This document shows, one piece after another, positions 16,565 through 26,331 of a stretch of DNA of 64,000 bases. The number at the start of each line of letters is the position of its first letter. The stretch's first letter is position 1. Both the position numbers and the translations under genes were made by a program. The notes below the pieces were generated by a model. That model did not search any database. It was not told the origin of the DNA and saw nothing but the letters and a program-made list of their open reading frames with translations. The DNA is from Pedobacter hartonius (GTDB lineage Bacteria; Bacteroidota; Bacteroidia; Sphingobacteriales; Sphingobacteriaceae), in NCBI RefSeq assembly GCF_900107535.1, contig NZ_FNRA01000014.1, forward strand, positions 1 through 64,000, read 5' to 3'.

Positions 16565-19500
16565 TTAAAATGATGCTTTAACACCCAGGAGGATTTTCCT
16601 TGCGGGCGGATAAGGATTATAATTGGAGTCATAGGTATCTGCGTAGGTATATAAGCCCCCGGAGGTAACCGCCTCTGGTGATACACCTTTGACAGCAGTG
16701 AAATAATAAAGGGTATTTCCTCTTACTGAAAGCGCTAAACCCTTTACGCCGAGCTTTGAAATGCATGCCTTTGGCAGGTCATAAGTAAATACCACGTCCC
16801 TTATACACAGGTAATCTCCCTTCTGGGCAAAAATGTTGGAGGTACGGGAGAAATTACTGTTACCCCAATCCGGGTCGTTTACAGTAAATTTCGCATATTT
16901 TGTATCATCGCCAGGTTGTTTCCAGGTTTCCTGAACATCGTATACCAGGTTATAATTCGCATTTCCAAAGGTTGCCATAAAATAGCGCGCCTGAAGCGCA
17001 TTATAAATGGTATGACCCAAAGCAAAATCAAGAGTAATGCCCAGTGAATAGTTTTTGTATTTAAAAGTATTGGTTAACCCACCTGTTGAATGCGGGCTTA
17101 CGTTACCCAGCAGAAACTGGTCCTCTGCGTTGATAATTTCATTGCCATTGACCCCTTTAGTAGAACCGGGACGGTTTACCCACTCATAATCGCCAATGTC
17201 TTTCCGGCCGGCCAGTGCAGGATTGGAGGCAGAATTTTTTCCATCAGCCACGCGAAAGCCTCTTGACAGTGCATCGTATAATGCCGCATCCGCCTGAGCC
17301 TGGTTTTGAATGATATGATCAACTTTATACCCAAATATTCCACCCAGCCGTTCCCCTTCAGCAATACCGCCATATTGGGTGCCATTGCCCATAATGATCC
17401 CATTTATACGGTTTTGTGCGATCCCATTATTATTTAGTTTCAATACCTTATTCATATTATAACTATAAGTGAAACTGCTGGACCACTCGAAGTGCTGCTT
17501 TTTGATATTCGTTGAATTCAATTCAAAATCAAACCCGTAAAATTTTACTTTTCCGACGTTGGCAATACCAGAATTATAACCGGTAATATCAGGTAATGAA
17601 ATATTAAAGAGCAGGTCCCTGGTTACCTTGTTGTAGAAGTCAGCACTTAACTGTAACTTATTATTGAACAGGCCCATATCCACACCTGCATCAAATTGAG
17701 CGGTAGTTTCCCATTTTAAGCCAAGGTTCGGCATGGTGCCCAGTTGAATAGTGGAATTTCCATTATACTTAACGCCGTTGATGTAGCTGCCGTAAGTATC
17801 AAAAAGACCGATACCATTATTTCCTGTCAATCCGTAACTCGTCCGCAGCTTCAGGAAATTGACTGTATTTTTGTGCCCCCAAAAGTTCTCGTCAGACACG
17901 ATCCATGCTGCTGAACCTGCCGGGAAGTATCCCCATCTGTTTTCTTTTGAGAATTTCGATGATGCATCTGCACGCATGGTTAATGAAAACAGGTATCTGT
18001 TTAGATAACTGTAGTTTGCCCTTCCAAAATATGAGATGATCGCCTCTTCTGTACGGGCACTGTTCGGATAACCGGCTATTGCCTGGGTTCCTGAATTGAG
18101 TGTCGGAACTTTATCAGATGTTGCGCCGGTCACCCCTGCATTTAAAGTATTGATCTTATCATTATAATATTCATAACCACCAAGAAGGTCGATTTGATGA
18201 GCATTGCTGATGGTCTTCTTATAATTCATATATCCCTGGAAATTGATCCTGTTCAATTCCGAAAAACCCTCATAAGTTTCCCGCAATGTGCTGATCGCAT
18301 TACCTTTGGTAAATGAATTGCTGCGGGTATTCCGGTTGTGGTTAGTAAACTGCGCCACAGCGTTTAATCCATCCAGAATAGTGTAGTTCAATTTAAAAGT
18401 AGCAGTGCTGCGCTTCTGGATATTACCGCGGTCATAATATTGTTTATAAAATGCAGCAGGAAGGGTCGTATTATTAGGTCCCAGTGCCGGTGTACCATTT
18501 GCCAGGTAATCTCTATGGGTAAAGGGAATAGATAAACCCCTGGTCACGCTGGCCCTTTTATTTTCAGGCAGGTCCTGAAGGTCCGTCTGCGCGTAATCAA
18601 ATATTGTGGTTGCTGTCAGTTTTTTGCTGAGGTCGAAAGAGGTATTGCCGTGAAAGGTCAGTGCCGAAAAGCCTGTGTTTACACCGATACCGGAATCTTT
18701 ATTGTATCCGGCCGATGCGGCATACCTTACTTTATCCTGCCCACCATTTACGCCTATATAGTGCGACTGCCAGGCCGCATTTCCAAACCATTGCTTTTGC
18801 TGGTCGTTGTTTTGAAAAACCAATGTTTTGGAGGGCTCTACAGGATCAGCGATGGACTCCCAGCCGGAGGGGACAGCCTCTCCCGGATTCAGATATCTGG
18901 TAGTCCAGATCGAAGTTTCTGTATTACCGGTTCCCGCAGATTCGGCACCGCTAAGTACACCTGGGAACAGACTCGTGGCCAGCGCAGGCCGTAAGATTCT
19001 CAGGTAATCTGCTGCGCTCACGAGATTGAATTTGGTTTCCGGTTGCTGTATTCCTGCCTCCGACTGAAAAATAATCTGAGGATCCTGCCGTCCGCCTTTT
19101 TTAGTGGTGATCAGTATCACCCCGTTTGATGCCCTTGCGCCGTATATACCTGCCGAGGCCGCATCTTTCAATACTTCTATCGATTCAATATCATTTGGGT
19201 TCAATCCCGTGATGTCACGCTGCACACCATCCACCATGATGATAGGCTCATTTGACTGATTGATTGAAGATCCGCCCCGAATAAGAAATTGGGGGTTGGC
19301 GCCTGGCTGCGCATCGGTAGTTGCCACCCTCACTCCTGCCAGCTTGCCTTTTAAGTTATCGCCGATAGAGTTCACCGGAGCACCTTCCATTTTTTTGCCG
19401 TCATAACTGCTGATCGCGGTGGACAGTGAGCGCCTGGATTGGCTTCCATAACCAACAATTACGACCTGATCTAACAACTTTTCGGAGGTTTGAAGAACAA

Positions 19501-20089
19501 AATCAACAGTTGCGCCCGTTCCGTTCTCCACTTTTACTGTCTTTCTTTGTGTTTCAAACGAAATAAAGGCGGCTTCAATGGTATAGCTGCCTGAGGGTAA
19601 AGCGATCGTGTAAAAACCTTCAGCATTGGTCGTGTAGGTACGGTTAGTCTCCATTACTTTCAGGCTTGCACCCGGAAATGTTTTACCGGCCGAATCAACT
19701 ACCCTCCCGGATATTCCCTGCTGCTGCGTGGGTGGCCTTTTTAGGATTAAAATAGTTTTTCCGCTCAGCGAGTAGGTAATATCTGTTCCGCTCAGCAGAT
19801 AATTAAGAATTGCAGAGATTTGTTCGTTGTCAAATTTCTTTGCTTTGATATTCTTCGTATCTAACTGCAATAGCTTATCATCATATGCCATATCAACATT
19901 GCGGACCTGCTGCAGCTGACTGAAGGCCTTGCGGAGATTTGTATTGTCAAAAGTTATCGAAATTCTGCGTGCCAGTACCTGGTCTTCTGTTGAATTGGCC
20001 AGTAACATCTGTGGAAAAGATAGTACCAGGGTAACAATTAAAATATAAGCTTTAATATAATTTTGGTAAAGAAGTGTTCTTTTCTTCAT
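16565..20089 (-). CDS. SusC/RagA TonB-dependent transporter with STN domain (locus 2)
   Basis: Chosen start MKKRTLLYQNYIKAYIL gives a normal signal peptide ending near MLLANS; the longer frame to 20167 adds 26 residues without a signal. Order of domains: STN (ISITFDNTNLRKAFSQLQQVRNVDMAYDDKLL), CarboxypepD-reg-like (GISGRVVDSAGKTFPGASL), plug (VVIVGYGSQSRRSLSTAIS, NDIESIEVLKDAASAGIYGARASNGVILIT), barrel, terminal ILLGVKASF. The STN domain pairs with the upstream FecR. About 1174 residues. Confidence 0.95.
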   Translation of the reverse strand: MKKRTLLYQNYIKAYILIVTLVLSFPQMLLANSTEDQVLARRISITFDNTNLRKAFSQLQQVRNVDMAYDDKLLQLDTKNIKAKKFDNEQISAILNYLLSGTDITYSLSGKTILILKRPPTQQQGISGRVVDSAGKTFPGASLKVMETNRTYTTNAEGFYTIALPSGSYTIEAAFISFETQRKTVKVENGTGATVDFVLQTSEKLLDQVVIVGYGSQSRRSLSTAISSYDGKKMEGAPVNSIGDNLKGKLAGVRVATTDAQPGANPQFLIRGGSSINQSNEPIIMVDGVQRDITGLNPNDIESIEVLKDAASAGIYGARASNGVILITTKKGGRQDPQIIFQSEAGIQQPETKFNLVSAADYLRILRPALATSLFPGVLSGAESAGTGNTETSIWTTRYLNPGEAVPSGWESIADPVEPSKTLVFQNNDQQKQWFGNAAWQSHYIGVNGGQDKVRYAASAGYNKDSGIGVNTGFSALTFHGNTSFDLSKKLTATTIFDYAQTDLQDLPENKRASVTRGLSIPFTHRDYLANGTPALGPNNTTLPAAFYKQYYDRGNIQKRSTATFKLNYTILDGLNAVAQFTNHNRNTRSNSFTKGNAISTLRETYEGFSELNRINFQGYMNYKKTISNAHQIDLLGGYEYYNDKINTLNAGVTGATSDKVPTLNSGTQAIAGYPNSARTEEAIISYFGRANYSYLNRYLFSLTMRADASSKFSKENRWGYFPAGSAAWIVSDENFWGHKNTVNFLKLRTSYGLTGNNGIGLFDTYGSYINGVKYNGNSTIQLGTMPNLGLKWETTAQFDAGVDMGLFNNKLQLSADFYNKVTRDLLFNISLPDITGYNSGIANVGKVKFYGFDFELNSTNIKKQHFEWSSSFTYSYNMNKVLKLNNNGIAQNRINGIIMGNGTQYGGIAEGERLGGIFGYKVDHIIQNQAQADAALYDALSRGFRVADGKNSASNPALAGRKDIGDYEWVNRPGSTKGVNGNEIINAEDQFLLGNVSPHSTGGLTNTFKYKNYSLGITLDFALGHTIYNALQARYFMATFGNANYNLVYDVQETWKQPGDDTKYAKFTVNDPDWGNSNFSRTSNIFAQKGDYLCIRDVVFTYDLPKACISKLGVKGLALSVRGNTLYYFTAVKGVSPEAVTSGGLYTYADTYDSNYNPYPPARKILLGVKASF

Positions 20090-20171
20090 ATTTTTGAATT
20101 CTTGTTCATCAAGGGTTATTAAATAACCACCACGACAGGGTCTCAAGCTGGTCGTGACAGTTGACAATTAG

Positions 20172-20194
20172 ACAGGTACCACTATGGTGCCTGT
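20172..20194. other. hairpin directly after fecR of locus 2
   Basis: ACAGGTACC and GGTGCCTGT pair over 9 bp around ACTAT, just 7 bp beyond the fecR stop (minus strand) and about 85 nt before susC. T-run lies on the plus-strand side. Two further short inverted repeats follow toward susC (GGTTAT/ATAACC near 20114-20128 and CACGAC/GTCGTG at 20131-20156). The position matches the locus 1 hairpin at 12004-12030. Confidence 0.45.
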
Positions 20195-20200
20195 TTTAGT

Positions 20201-21229
20201 TTAGTAGATTTCGATTACATTTCCCTTCCTCCTGTATTTATTTTGGTGAATTCCGCATATCACATCCAGTGTTGCTTCCAGTGAACGTTCTTTTTTAATG
20301 GTCAGGTTAAAACTGTAGCCCTTGATTTTATTTTGGCTGCTGATCAGTTTGACCCCATATAGGTTTTTCAATTGTAGCGCTACATCGCTGAAGCTGGCTT
20401 GCGTGAGCAGAACGGAACCGCTGATCCATAAGTTGGCATAAAAACCATCTGTCGTCAAGATCTCAGCTTTACCTGTCCGCCTGTCATAGGTAATGGCCTG
20501 GTTCTTTTTCAATACTGCCAGTACAGATTTTTTATTGTCGCTCACTTCTACTTTACCATGATTAACCCGTACGTCTGAAGACTTCGACTCACGGTAAGAA
20601 CTGACGTTAAAAGCTGTTCCCAGCACCCGGACCCGGAGCGCTTGAGTTATTACGATAAAAGGATGTTTTTTATCTTTTACCACCTCGAAATAGGCCTCTC
20701 CTTCCTCAAGCTGTATAATCCGGTTTGTGCTTGCATAAGTCCCGGGGATCTGAACCCTGGAGTTGGCGTTTAAATGTAAAGTACTGCCATCCTTCAGCCT
20801 TATTTTTTTAATCTGTCCTGTTCCTGTCTGAACAATCTGATTTTCCGCAGACAAGACAGTTTTATGATTCAGGGGTGTGTTATCACGAAGGGTCAATGTG
20901 ATGATCCAGACAGATCCCAGCACCAGTAAACATGCTGCAACGGCAATCACTCTGGAATTGAGAAGTTGCCGGATTTTTGGCACTGGCTGAGCTGCCACAG
21001 GTTCCCGCGACACAACCACCGGTGCGATGCCCCATTGATCCTTTGCAAACCCGGGAAGTTTTTTAAAAGCTTCCAGCATCCGGTATTTGTCGGCATCGCT
21101 CAAATCCTCAGCTTTCTGCCCCTGTCCAATGCGCTGGAACCAGGCCTCCAGCAATCTGTTTTCTTCAGCTGTGCTGGTGCCTGAAGTATATTTGTAGAGG
21201 AGCTGCTCTAATTCTTGTTGTGTTGGCAT
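20201..21229 (-). CDS. FecR-family anti-sigma factor (locus 2)
   Basis: Start chosen at the ATG giving MPTQQELEQLLYKYTSG; a GTG at 21250 would add 7 residues. One membrane segment near residues 98-115 (VIAVAACLLVLGSVWIITLTL). The periplasmic FecR domain shows VQTGTGQIKKIRLKDGSTLHLNANSRVQIP and EGEAYFEVVKDKKHPFIV, GTAFNVSSYRES. The C-terminus (VLLTQASFSDVALQLKNLYGVKL...) is the STN-contacting domain. Shorter than the locus 1 FecR. Regulates the sigma factor encoded upstream. Confidence 0.95.
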   Translation of the reverse strand: MPTQQELEQLLYKYTSGTSTAEENRLLEAWFQRIGQGQKAEDLSDADKYRMLEAFKKLPGFAKDQWGIAPVVVSREPVAAQPVPKIRQLLNSRVIAVAACLLVLGSVWIITLTLRDNTPLNHKTVLSAENQIVQTGTGQIKKIRLKDGSTLHLNANSRVQIPGTYASTNRIIQLEEGEAYFEVVKDKKHPFIVITQALRVRVLGTAFNVSSYRESKSSDVRVNHGKVEVSDNKKSVLAVLKKNQAITYDRRTGKAEILTTDGFYANLWISGSVLLTQASFSDVALQLKNLYGVKLISSQNKIKGYSFNLTIKKERSLEATLDVICGIHQNKYRRKGNVIEIY

Positions 21230-21413
21230 ATCAATGTGATCAACAGACACCTGATATCAGGGTCTCTATTGATAAAGTAACCGGAAATGAAATTTCGGCT
21301 ATACGGAAAATGCGAATTAATGATTTATTAATATTGCAATTAATTCCTTAACCTGGAACGGCAGGAAAACCGCATTTAGAAGAGCAATATGGTTACAACA
21401 GGGACTGATTAGC

Positions 21414-21989
21414 TTACCAAAGAAAACTGGATTTCCTCAGGGCAGCTTTGAACCGCCTGCGCACTTCCTTCAATTGGTTGTGCACAGTATTCGGAGAGAT
21501 GGACAGGCCTTCGGCGATCTCAGCAATGCTGAGCTGTTTTTCATACCGCAGTTCGTAGACACGGCGCATCTTTTCAGGAAGACTTTCGTGTTCCTGTTTC
21601 AGCAAAGCTTCCATTTCGATAATTTCAGCAGCTTTGAATGCATCAGGCAATGCTGTAAGCTGGGCGATATCTTCAGGAAGACTTTCCCAGGCATCGATGA
21701 AGTTTGCAGGAATTTTGCTGGAGCGAAAATAATTGAATACTTTATTCACTGCCATGCCGTAGACATATGGATACAAACTACCGATGGGATTGCTGGTCAT
21801 CCGCTTTTCCCAAAGAGACAAAAAAACTTCCTGGGTTAAATCTTCTGCCTGATCACGGTCGCGAATTCTTTTGTGGATTTCAGTAAAAACAGGATTTAGA
21901 TAGCGCAGGTATAGTTTTGCGAATGCAGAACTGTCATGCTGTTTGATAAGTATCCATAGTTCCTCGTCTGTTTGAACTTTTGCCTGCAT
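21414..21989 (-). CDS. ECF sigma-70 factor (locus 2)
   Basis: 191 residues. Region 2 about 20-85 (FAKLYLRYLNPVFTEIHKRI, AEDLTQEVFLSLWEKR) and region 4 about 130-182 (ESLPEKMRRVYELRYEKQLSIAEIAEGLSISPNTVHNQL). First gene of locus 2, about 185 bp ahead of fecR. A TACCTTTG box sits 39 nt upstream of its start. Confidence 0.95.
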   Translation of the reverse strand: MQAKVQTDEELWILIKQHDSSAFAKLYLRYLNPVFTEIHKRIRDRDQAEDLTQEVFLSLWEKRMTSNPIGSLYPYVYGMAVNKVFNYFRSSKIPANFIDAWESLPEDIAQLTALPDAFKAAEIIEMEALLKQEHESLPEKMRRVYELRYEKQLSIAEIAEGLSISPNTVHNQLKEVRRRFKAALRKSSFLW

Positions 21990-22027
21990 AAATCTTTCAC
22001 CGAATTAGAGGTGACTTGCGTATTTGG

Positions 22028-22035
22028 CAAAGGTA
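22028..22035 (-). promoter_or_regulatory. Bacteroidota -7 box for the locus 2 sigma gene
   Basis: On the minus strand this reads TACCTTTG, matching the TAnnTTTG consensus, 39 nt before the ATG. A clear TTTG -33 element is not visible, so this is a partial match. Confidence 0.4.
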
Positions 22036-22159
22036 TGTATTACATGTTACGTAATTATTAACAGTATATGTAGTAAATCCCTGGTTTTTGCACTTTCAGG
22101 ATTCCCCCCATGCCCATCCTTGTATAATCGAGCAGTATGTCTCATTTGGGTGCAGCGAA

Positions 22160-22681
22160 CTATCTCTTAAACAACTGGCCACTTAATGCAGCTGAAGCAG
22201 AATGATTTACCTGTAAGCATGATTCCAATTGCGTTTTGGTACTTTCTATCCGGAATCTTGTGGTAAAAAGGGAATCCTGTATTCCTGCCATTTGTGCCAC
22301 ATCATCGGTCATTTTTTTATACAGGAGAAAACTACCTGCGGTAGACTGCTGCTGTTTGATGGTCTCCTTAATTTTAAAATTTGCATTCTGTATCTCATCA
22401 ATCATAACAGATTGGTTATTCATTTCTTCAGAATTGGTAGAAGTAAATCTGGATAACTGCTTAAACCTTAATAGGATCAGATCAAACTGGGTATTGATCT
22501 CCCTCCTCCTGGCCAGCAACTGCCGGCTTTTTTTCATATTATCCGACAGGAGATCATAATCATATTGCGTAGATGCAAAAAAGAAATAAACGCATAGAAT
22601 AGAAAACGCCGCGAGCGCTAAAAAATTCAGGGAAAATACCCGGTATGATTTATTTAATTCTTTAGCATTGATAGGTTTCAT
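22160..22681 (-). CDS. TssO-like T6SS membrane protein
   Basis: 173 residues. A cytoplasmic start (MKPINAKELNKSYRVFSLN) precedes one membrane helix at about 17-37 (FLALAAFSILCVYFFFAST), then a long coiled-coil-prone periplasmic part (DNMKKSRQLLARRREINTQFDLILLRFKQLSRF...). The topology and size match the single-pass TssO proteins of the Bacteroidota T6SS; a second, clearer TssO is at 41098-41589. The Cys in the membrane helix is not in a lipobox, so it is not TssQ. It is transcribed away from tssE across an AT-rich gap. Confidence 0.55.
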   Translation of the reverse strand: MKPINAKELNKSYRVFSLNFLALAAFSILCVYFFFASTQYDYDLLSDNMKKSRQLLARRREINTQFDLILLRFKQLSRFTSTNSEEMNNQSVMIDEIQNANFKIKETIKQQQSTAGSFLLYKKMTDDVAQMAGIQDSLFTTRFRIESTKTQLESCLQVNHSASAALSGQLFKR

Positions 22682-22887
22682 AAAAAAGGTATTAGGTTAA
22701 TATTATTATCCGCTATTTAAACGTTAAAATATATGATCAATTATCCTTAAAGAATTTAATCAGACATGTATCATCATATTTTTTTTTAACCAAAAAACTA
22801 CATTAAATAAAATAATCATTTTGAATTTAATAATACTAAACATAATTGTATTAATTAATTTAAATTAATCATAATAAAATAATTAAA
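22682..22887. promoter_or_regulatory. AT-rich divergent intergenic region at the T6SS left edge
   Basis: About 200 bp, very AT-rich (long runs such as TAATTAATTTAAATTAATC), between the divergent TssO-like gene and tssE. It must hold promoters for both, but no confident TAnnTTTG box could be placed. Confidence 0.35.
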
Positions 22888-23322
22888 ATGTCAAACTTAT
22901 TGTACAGCAAGCCATTTAAATTAAAAAGTATTTTCTCAAATCACGATCTGGACACCTCGAATCTGGGTGAGTCTATATCCCAAAACCTTGAACTGATTAT
23001 CTTTACAAGATATGGAGAACACAGGCATAACCCGGATTTTGGATGTGAAATATGGGACCTTGATTTCGAATTGGTGATTAGTGAAAGGATCTGGGAGGAA
23101 AAATTCAGACAGTCATTGCTTAAATCAATTACCACTTACGAACCAAGGTTATATCAGGTAGGATTGGAAATCAAAATGACGGAGGTAGAAAAAATATTCT
23201 CAGGAATTAAAATCGCTGAAGTTAAAAAAAAGGTTGAAATCTATATTAGCGGGAGGGTAAATCTAACCGGTGAAAAATATCTTTTCAATACCACGCTTTA
23301 TTTAAGCCCGTTATGTAGCTAA
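22888..23322 (+). CDS. tssE: T6SS baseplate protein TssE (gp25-like)
   Basis: 144 residues with the gp25/lysozyme-like fold signature: SISQNLELIIFTRYGEHRHNPDFGCEIWDLDF, including the conserved R-x-x-x-x-P-x-F-G. It links the baseplate wedge to the sheath. First plus-strand gene of the cluster, 16 bp before tssF. The start has no clear Shine-Dalgarno site. Confidence 0.9.
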   Translation: MSNLLYSKPFKLKSIFSNHDLDTSNLGESISQNLELIIFTRYGEHRHNPDFGCEIWDLDFELVISERIWEEKFRQSLLKSITTYEPRLYQVGLEIKMTEVEKIFSGIKIAEVKKKVEIYISGRVNLTGEKYLFNTTLYLSPLCS

Positions 23323-23338
23323 TATTATTTGAGATTGC

Positions 23339-25186
23339 ATGAAAGGAATATTTTACTCTTCAAAAGATGAGATCAGGAACAGGATGCTGAAAAATGCCCG
23401 GGATTTCTGGGATGTAAAAAATACAAATGATTTCGATCCGATGGTCAAATTACTGATCGAAGCATTGTGTACCGAGCTTTTTAATATATCCAATGAAGTA
23501 AATGACCTGGAAAACAGAATCTTAGATAAGATATCAAAGGTCCTGGCTTCTGATACTCTAATTTCAGCCATCCCGGCTCATGCTATCCTGCATGCCCGCC
23601 CTTATGAAGATACTGATGTGATTGACGAAAAAGACCAGTTCATTTTCAGTAAAAAAATAAGCGACGGAAACAACAATAAGGAGGTACAGCTTGATTTATT
23701 TTTTAGTCCGTTACGGTCTGTGAAGGTATTTAATGCTGCAGTAAGTTATATAGCTACCGGCACCTTCCTGTTCCGGATTGATGAGCAACAAAACAAATCA
23801 CTGATCAGTCAGAGTACAGCAACCTACAGATTGGAGAATAACGCTTTTTATATCGGGCTGAGCATGCCATCAGCTTTAAGTTCCTATGACGGTCTTAGCT
23901 TTTATTTTGACTGGCCTGATTATGCCATCGAAAACAACATTTATGATTTGCTGAAATTGTCTGCATGGTTTATGGATGGGCATCCCGTAAAAGTATCTTC
24001 CGGCAGATATTTTCAGTCTTCAAAAAAACAGCGGCAATCGCCATTTAGTAACCATGATATGCTAAACGTGCTGACAGCAGACATACATGGTTTTTATGCA
24101 CATAGATTTTTAACTATTGACGGGAGTACTGTTCAACATATCCCCGATTTACAATTGTATCCATCAGACTTTGAACCTGTTTTTCGTGACAGCAGTCTTC
24201 AAAACTTCAAAAAACCATTGCTTTGGATCAAAGTAATCTTTCCGGTCGCCATTGGTCAGCCACTGCTTAATGAACTTTCTGTGTCCATTAATGCATTTCC
24301 GGTGGTCAATAAAAAGATGCATGATTTAAAACACCGGTTAAAGATGATGAGTGATATTATTCCCTTAAAACTTTCAGCAGATGATCAGTTTCTGGGTGTA
24401 GATACCTTAAAAGATAATTTTGGCAATCACTATACCGAAATTCCTCAGGGCTATGATGAGGAAAGAAGCTCGGGCCTTTTTTCTATCCGTTACGGGGGGG
24501 CTGAGCGTTTTGACGACAGAAATGCCAAAGAAGTACTGGATCACCTGTTTGAACTGTTAAGAGATGAAAAAGCTGCATTTTCTGCCTATGGTTCTGATTT
24601 CCTGAATACCTCTTTAAAAGAGCTGGAACAAAATATTTCCTTGCTGGTGCAAAAAACCGCGGGACAATTGCTGAACAGAAAGGAATTAATCAATTATCTG
24701 GTGGTTAAGCCGCTGAACGATGCAGACATTATGTTTATGGAATTCTGGAGTACCAAAGCAGAACTGGGCAACCAGGTAAAACGCGGAAGCAGTTTAAGGG
24801 CTTTTGAACACCATAAAGCCTTTCCTGAAAGTTTGTACTTCTTAAGCAATTCAATCGGTGGCAGGTCCAGATTAAATGCTGAAAATAGAGTACAGGCTTA
24901 TAAATATGGGCTTACTACAGGTAACAGGATAGTTACACATGCAGATATTTTGGGTTTCTGCTCTTTTGAGCTGGGTAATATGATTACTGGCGTAGAGATC
25001 AGGAAAGGTCTCAGCAAAGCGCAAAACCCTAAAGAAGGCTTCATCAAAACTACTGACATTGTGGTTACGCCAGCACAGTTTAATGGGTTAAATGCGGAGG
25101 AATGGAAGTCAATCCTGGAGCTGACGAGGTCGAAGCTTGAAATCAGAAGTACGATGAATATTCATTACCGTTTGTTTCTGGCTTAA
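23339..25186 (+). CDS. tssF: T6SS baseplate protein TssF
   Basis: 615 residues. N-terminus ARDFWDVKNTNDFDPMVKLLIEALCTELFNISNEVNDLENRIL, then PAHAILHARPYEDTDVID, the characteristic TssF/VasA opening, followed by the long wedge body. The C-terminal part contains RVQAYKYGLTTGNRIVTHADILGFC. Forms the baseplate wedge with TssG, TssE and TssK. Its stop overlaps the stop of tssG on the other strand, so the two usually paired genes converge here. Confidence 0.9.
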   Translation: MKGIFYSSKDEIRNRMLKNARDFWDVKNTNDFDPMVKLLIEALCTELFNISNEVNDLENRILDKISKVLASDTLISAIPAHAILHARPYEDTDVIDEKDQFIFSKKISDGNNNKEVQLDLFFSPLRSVKVFNAAVSYIATGTFLFRIDEQQNKSLISQSTATYRLENNAFYIGLSMPSALSSYDGLSFYFDWPDYAIENNIYDLLKLSAWFMDGHPVKVSSGRYFQSSKKQRQSPFSNHDMLNVLTADIHGFYAHRFLTIDGSTVQHIPDLQLYPSDFEPVFRDSSLQNFKKPLLWIKVIFPVAIGQPLLNELSVSINAFPVVNKKMHDLKHRLKMMSDIIPLKLSADDQFLGVDTLKDNFGNHYTEIPQGYDEERSSGLFSIRYGGAERFDDRNAKEVLDHLFELLRDEKAAFSAYGSDFLNTSLKELEQNISLLVQKTAGQLLNRKELINYLVVKPLNDADIMFMEFWSTKAELGNQVKRGSSLRAFEHHKAFPESLYFLSNSIGGRSRLNAENRVQAYKYGLTTGNRIVTHADILGFCSFELGNMITGVEIRKGLSKAQNPKEGFIKTTDIVVTPAQFNGLNAEEWKSILELTRSKLEIRSTMNIHYRLFLA

Positions 25187-26121
25187 AGATATACCGTGTA
25201 GCCAAGAAAAGAATTAGCGCTCTCTGCCCCTAAAGCACCAGCCCTGTGCTCCCGGCTCGTGATCAATTCAGTCTTTACTGATGTCTCAGCAGGCACAAGA
25301 TAAGAGACAACAATATCCAATAAGCGGGAATAAGGAGTACCCGGCATAAAATTAACCAGCTTTTCTGCGCCTGCAGGGCCAATATGGACACACATTTCTT
25401 CCTCAATATCATCAAAAGCGACACCTATTATGGTATCAATTCCCAATGCACCATTTCCCATTTTAAATTGCATGTTTTCCTCAATTGGCGTGGCAATGAC
25501 AGCTGAAGAATTCAATACCGCTTGTACGGGAATGTTAAATAGGACTGCAAGCAATTGACCTAAAAAAAACATGTCGTTGCGTTTTCGCTGAATAAGGGGC
25601 AGAAGATGCATCCATATAATACTTTGCTCTCTGTCAAGAAATTGAAATTCTTTCCATTCAACGCCAAAAAGCATGGAAAGATCATTGTAATCCGTTTTCT
25701 TGTCCAATCTGTTTTCATACCATGCCAGCAATGTCCTCATATGATTGAGCTCTGCTTCAAAAGGCATGAAAAATCTTCTGGCCACTTTTTCTTCACTTCT
25801 TTTCAGCTCTACATCATTGATCATTTGCTGTTCGGAAAGACCGGAACTTCTTACCGGAGGATAGTGAAAAAGTCCTTCGGGAAGCATGTCATACAAACCC
25901 TCCCGGTTAACTTCTACTATAAAACAATCCATAAGTTTGCTTTCCGAATAATAGGACGATACGCCAATAATATCTTTTGCATAAGCACTTTGTTTAGCAC
26001 CTATAGGAAGAACAACTACCTGATCGGTATGGTAATCCTCGTTTTCCATTAATTCTGCAACTTTTACAATTGCTTTAAAATCTGTGTCAAACCCGTTAAG
26101 AAAATTCAAGTCCGTTTTCAT
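25183..26121 (-). CDS. tssG: T6SS baseplate protein TssG, inverted
   Basis: 312 residues from the ATG at 26121 (MKTDLNFLNGFDTDFKAIV); the open frame begins at a GTG 18 nt upstream. The segment DYNDLSMLFGVEWKEFQFLDREQS and the acidic centre fit the Bacteroidota TssG family, and every other wedge gene is present around it. The overlap of stops with tssF and the opposite strand mean it needs its own promoter in 26122-26331. Assignment rests on context plus weak sequence resemblance. Confidence 0.75.
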   Translation of the reverse strand: MKTDLNFLNGFDTDFKAIVKVAELMENEDYHTDQVVVLPIGAKQSAYAKDIIGVSSYYSESKLMDCFIVEVNREGLYDMLPEGLFHYPPVRSSGLSEQQMINDVELKRSEEKVARRFFMPFEAELNHMRTLLAWYENRLDKKTDYNDLSMLFGVEWKEFQFLDREQSIIWMHLLPLIQRKRNDMFFLGQLLAVLFNIPVQAVLNSSAVIATPIEENMQFKMGNGALGIDTIIGVAFDDIEEEMCVHIGPAGAEKLVNFMPGTPYSRLLDIVVSYLVPAETSVKTELITSREHRAGALGAESANSFLGYTVYL

Positions 26122-26291
26122 GAGTATTGTGTTTAGCACTCGTTTTTGATAGTTAAAATCTGCAGGTTGCTGCTGTCATGTAAAGGCAACAATACCCCAA
26201 CCAGCCGCATGTTGATAATTTTATTGCGTTATTATTTGTAGTAAAATTACTATAATAACTTTAGCGGCTTATTTTTACAACACTAAGATAG

Positions 26292-26299
26292 TATATTTG
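26292..26299 (+). promoter_or_regulatory. -7 box ahead of tssN
   Basis: TATATTTG matches TAnnTTTG exactly, 32 nt upstream of the tssN ATG. The -33 region is T-rich (TTATTTTTAC) but has no clean TTTG. Confidence 0.4.
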
Positions 26300-26331
26300 C
26301 GTTTGATTAAATAATGTGTTAATATTTTTCA

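Noticed and set aside
22160..22681. TssQ lipoprotein assignment
   Set aside because: There is no cleavable signal or lipobox. The single Cys sits inside the membrane helix, preceded by SIL, which is not a lipobox.
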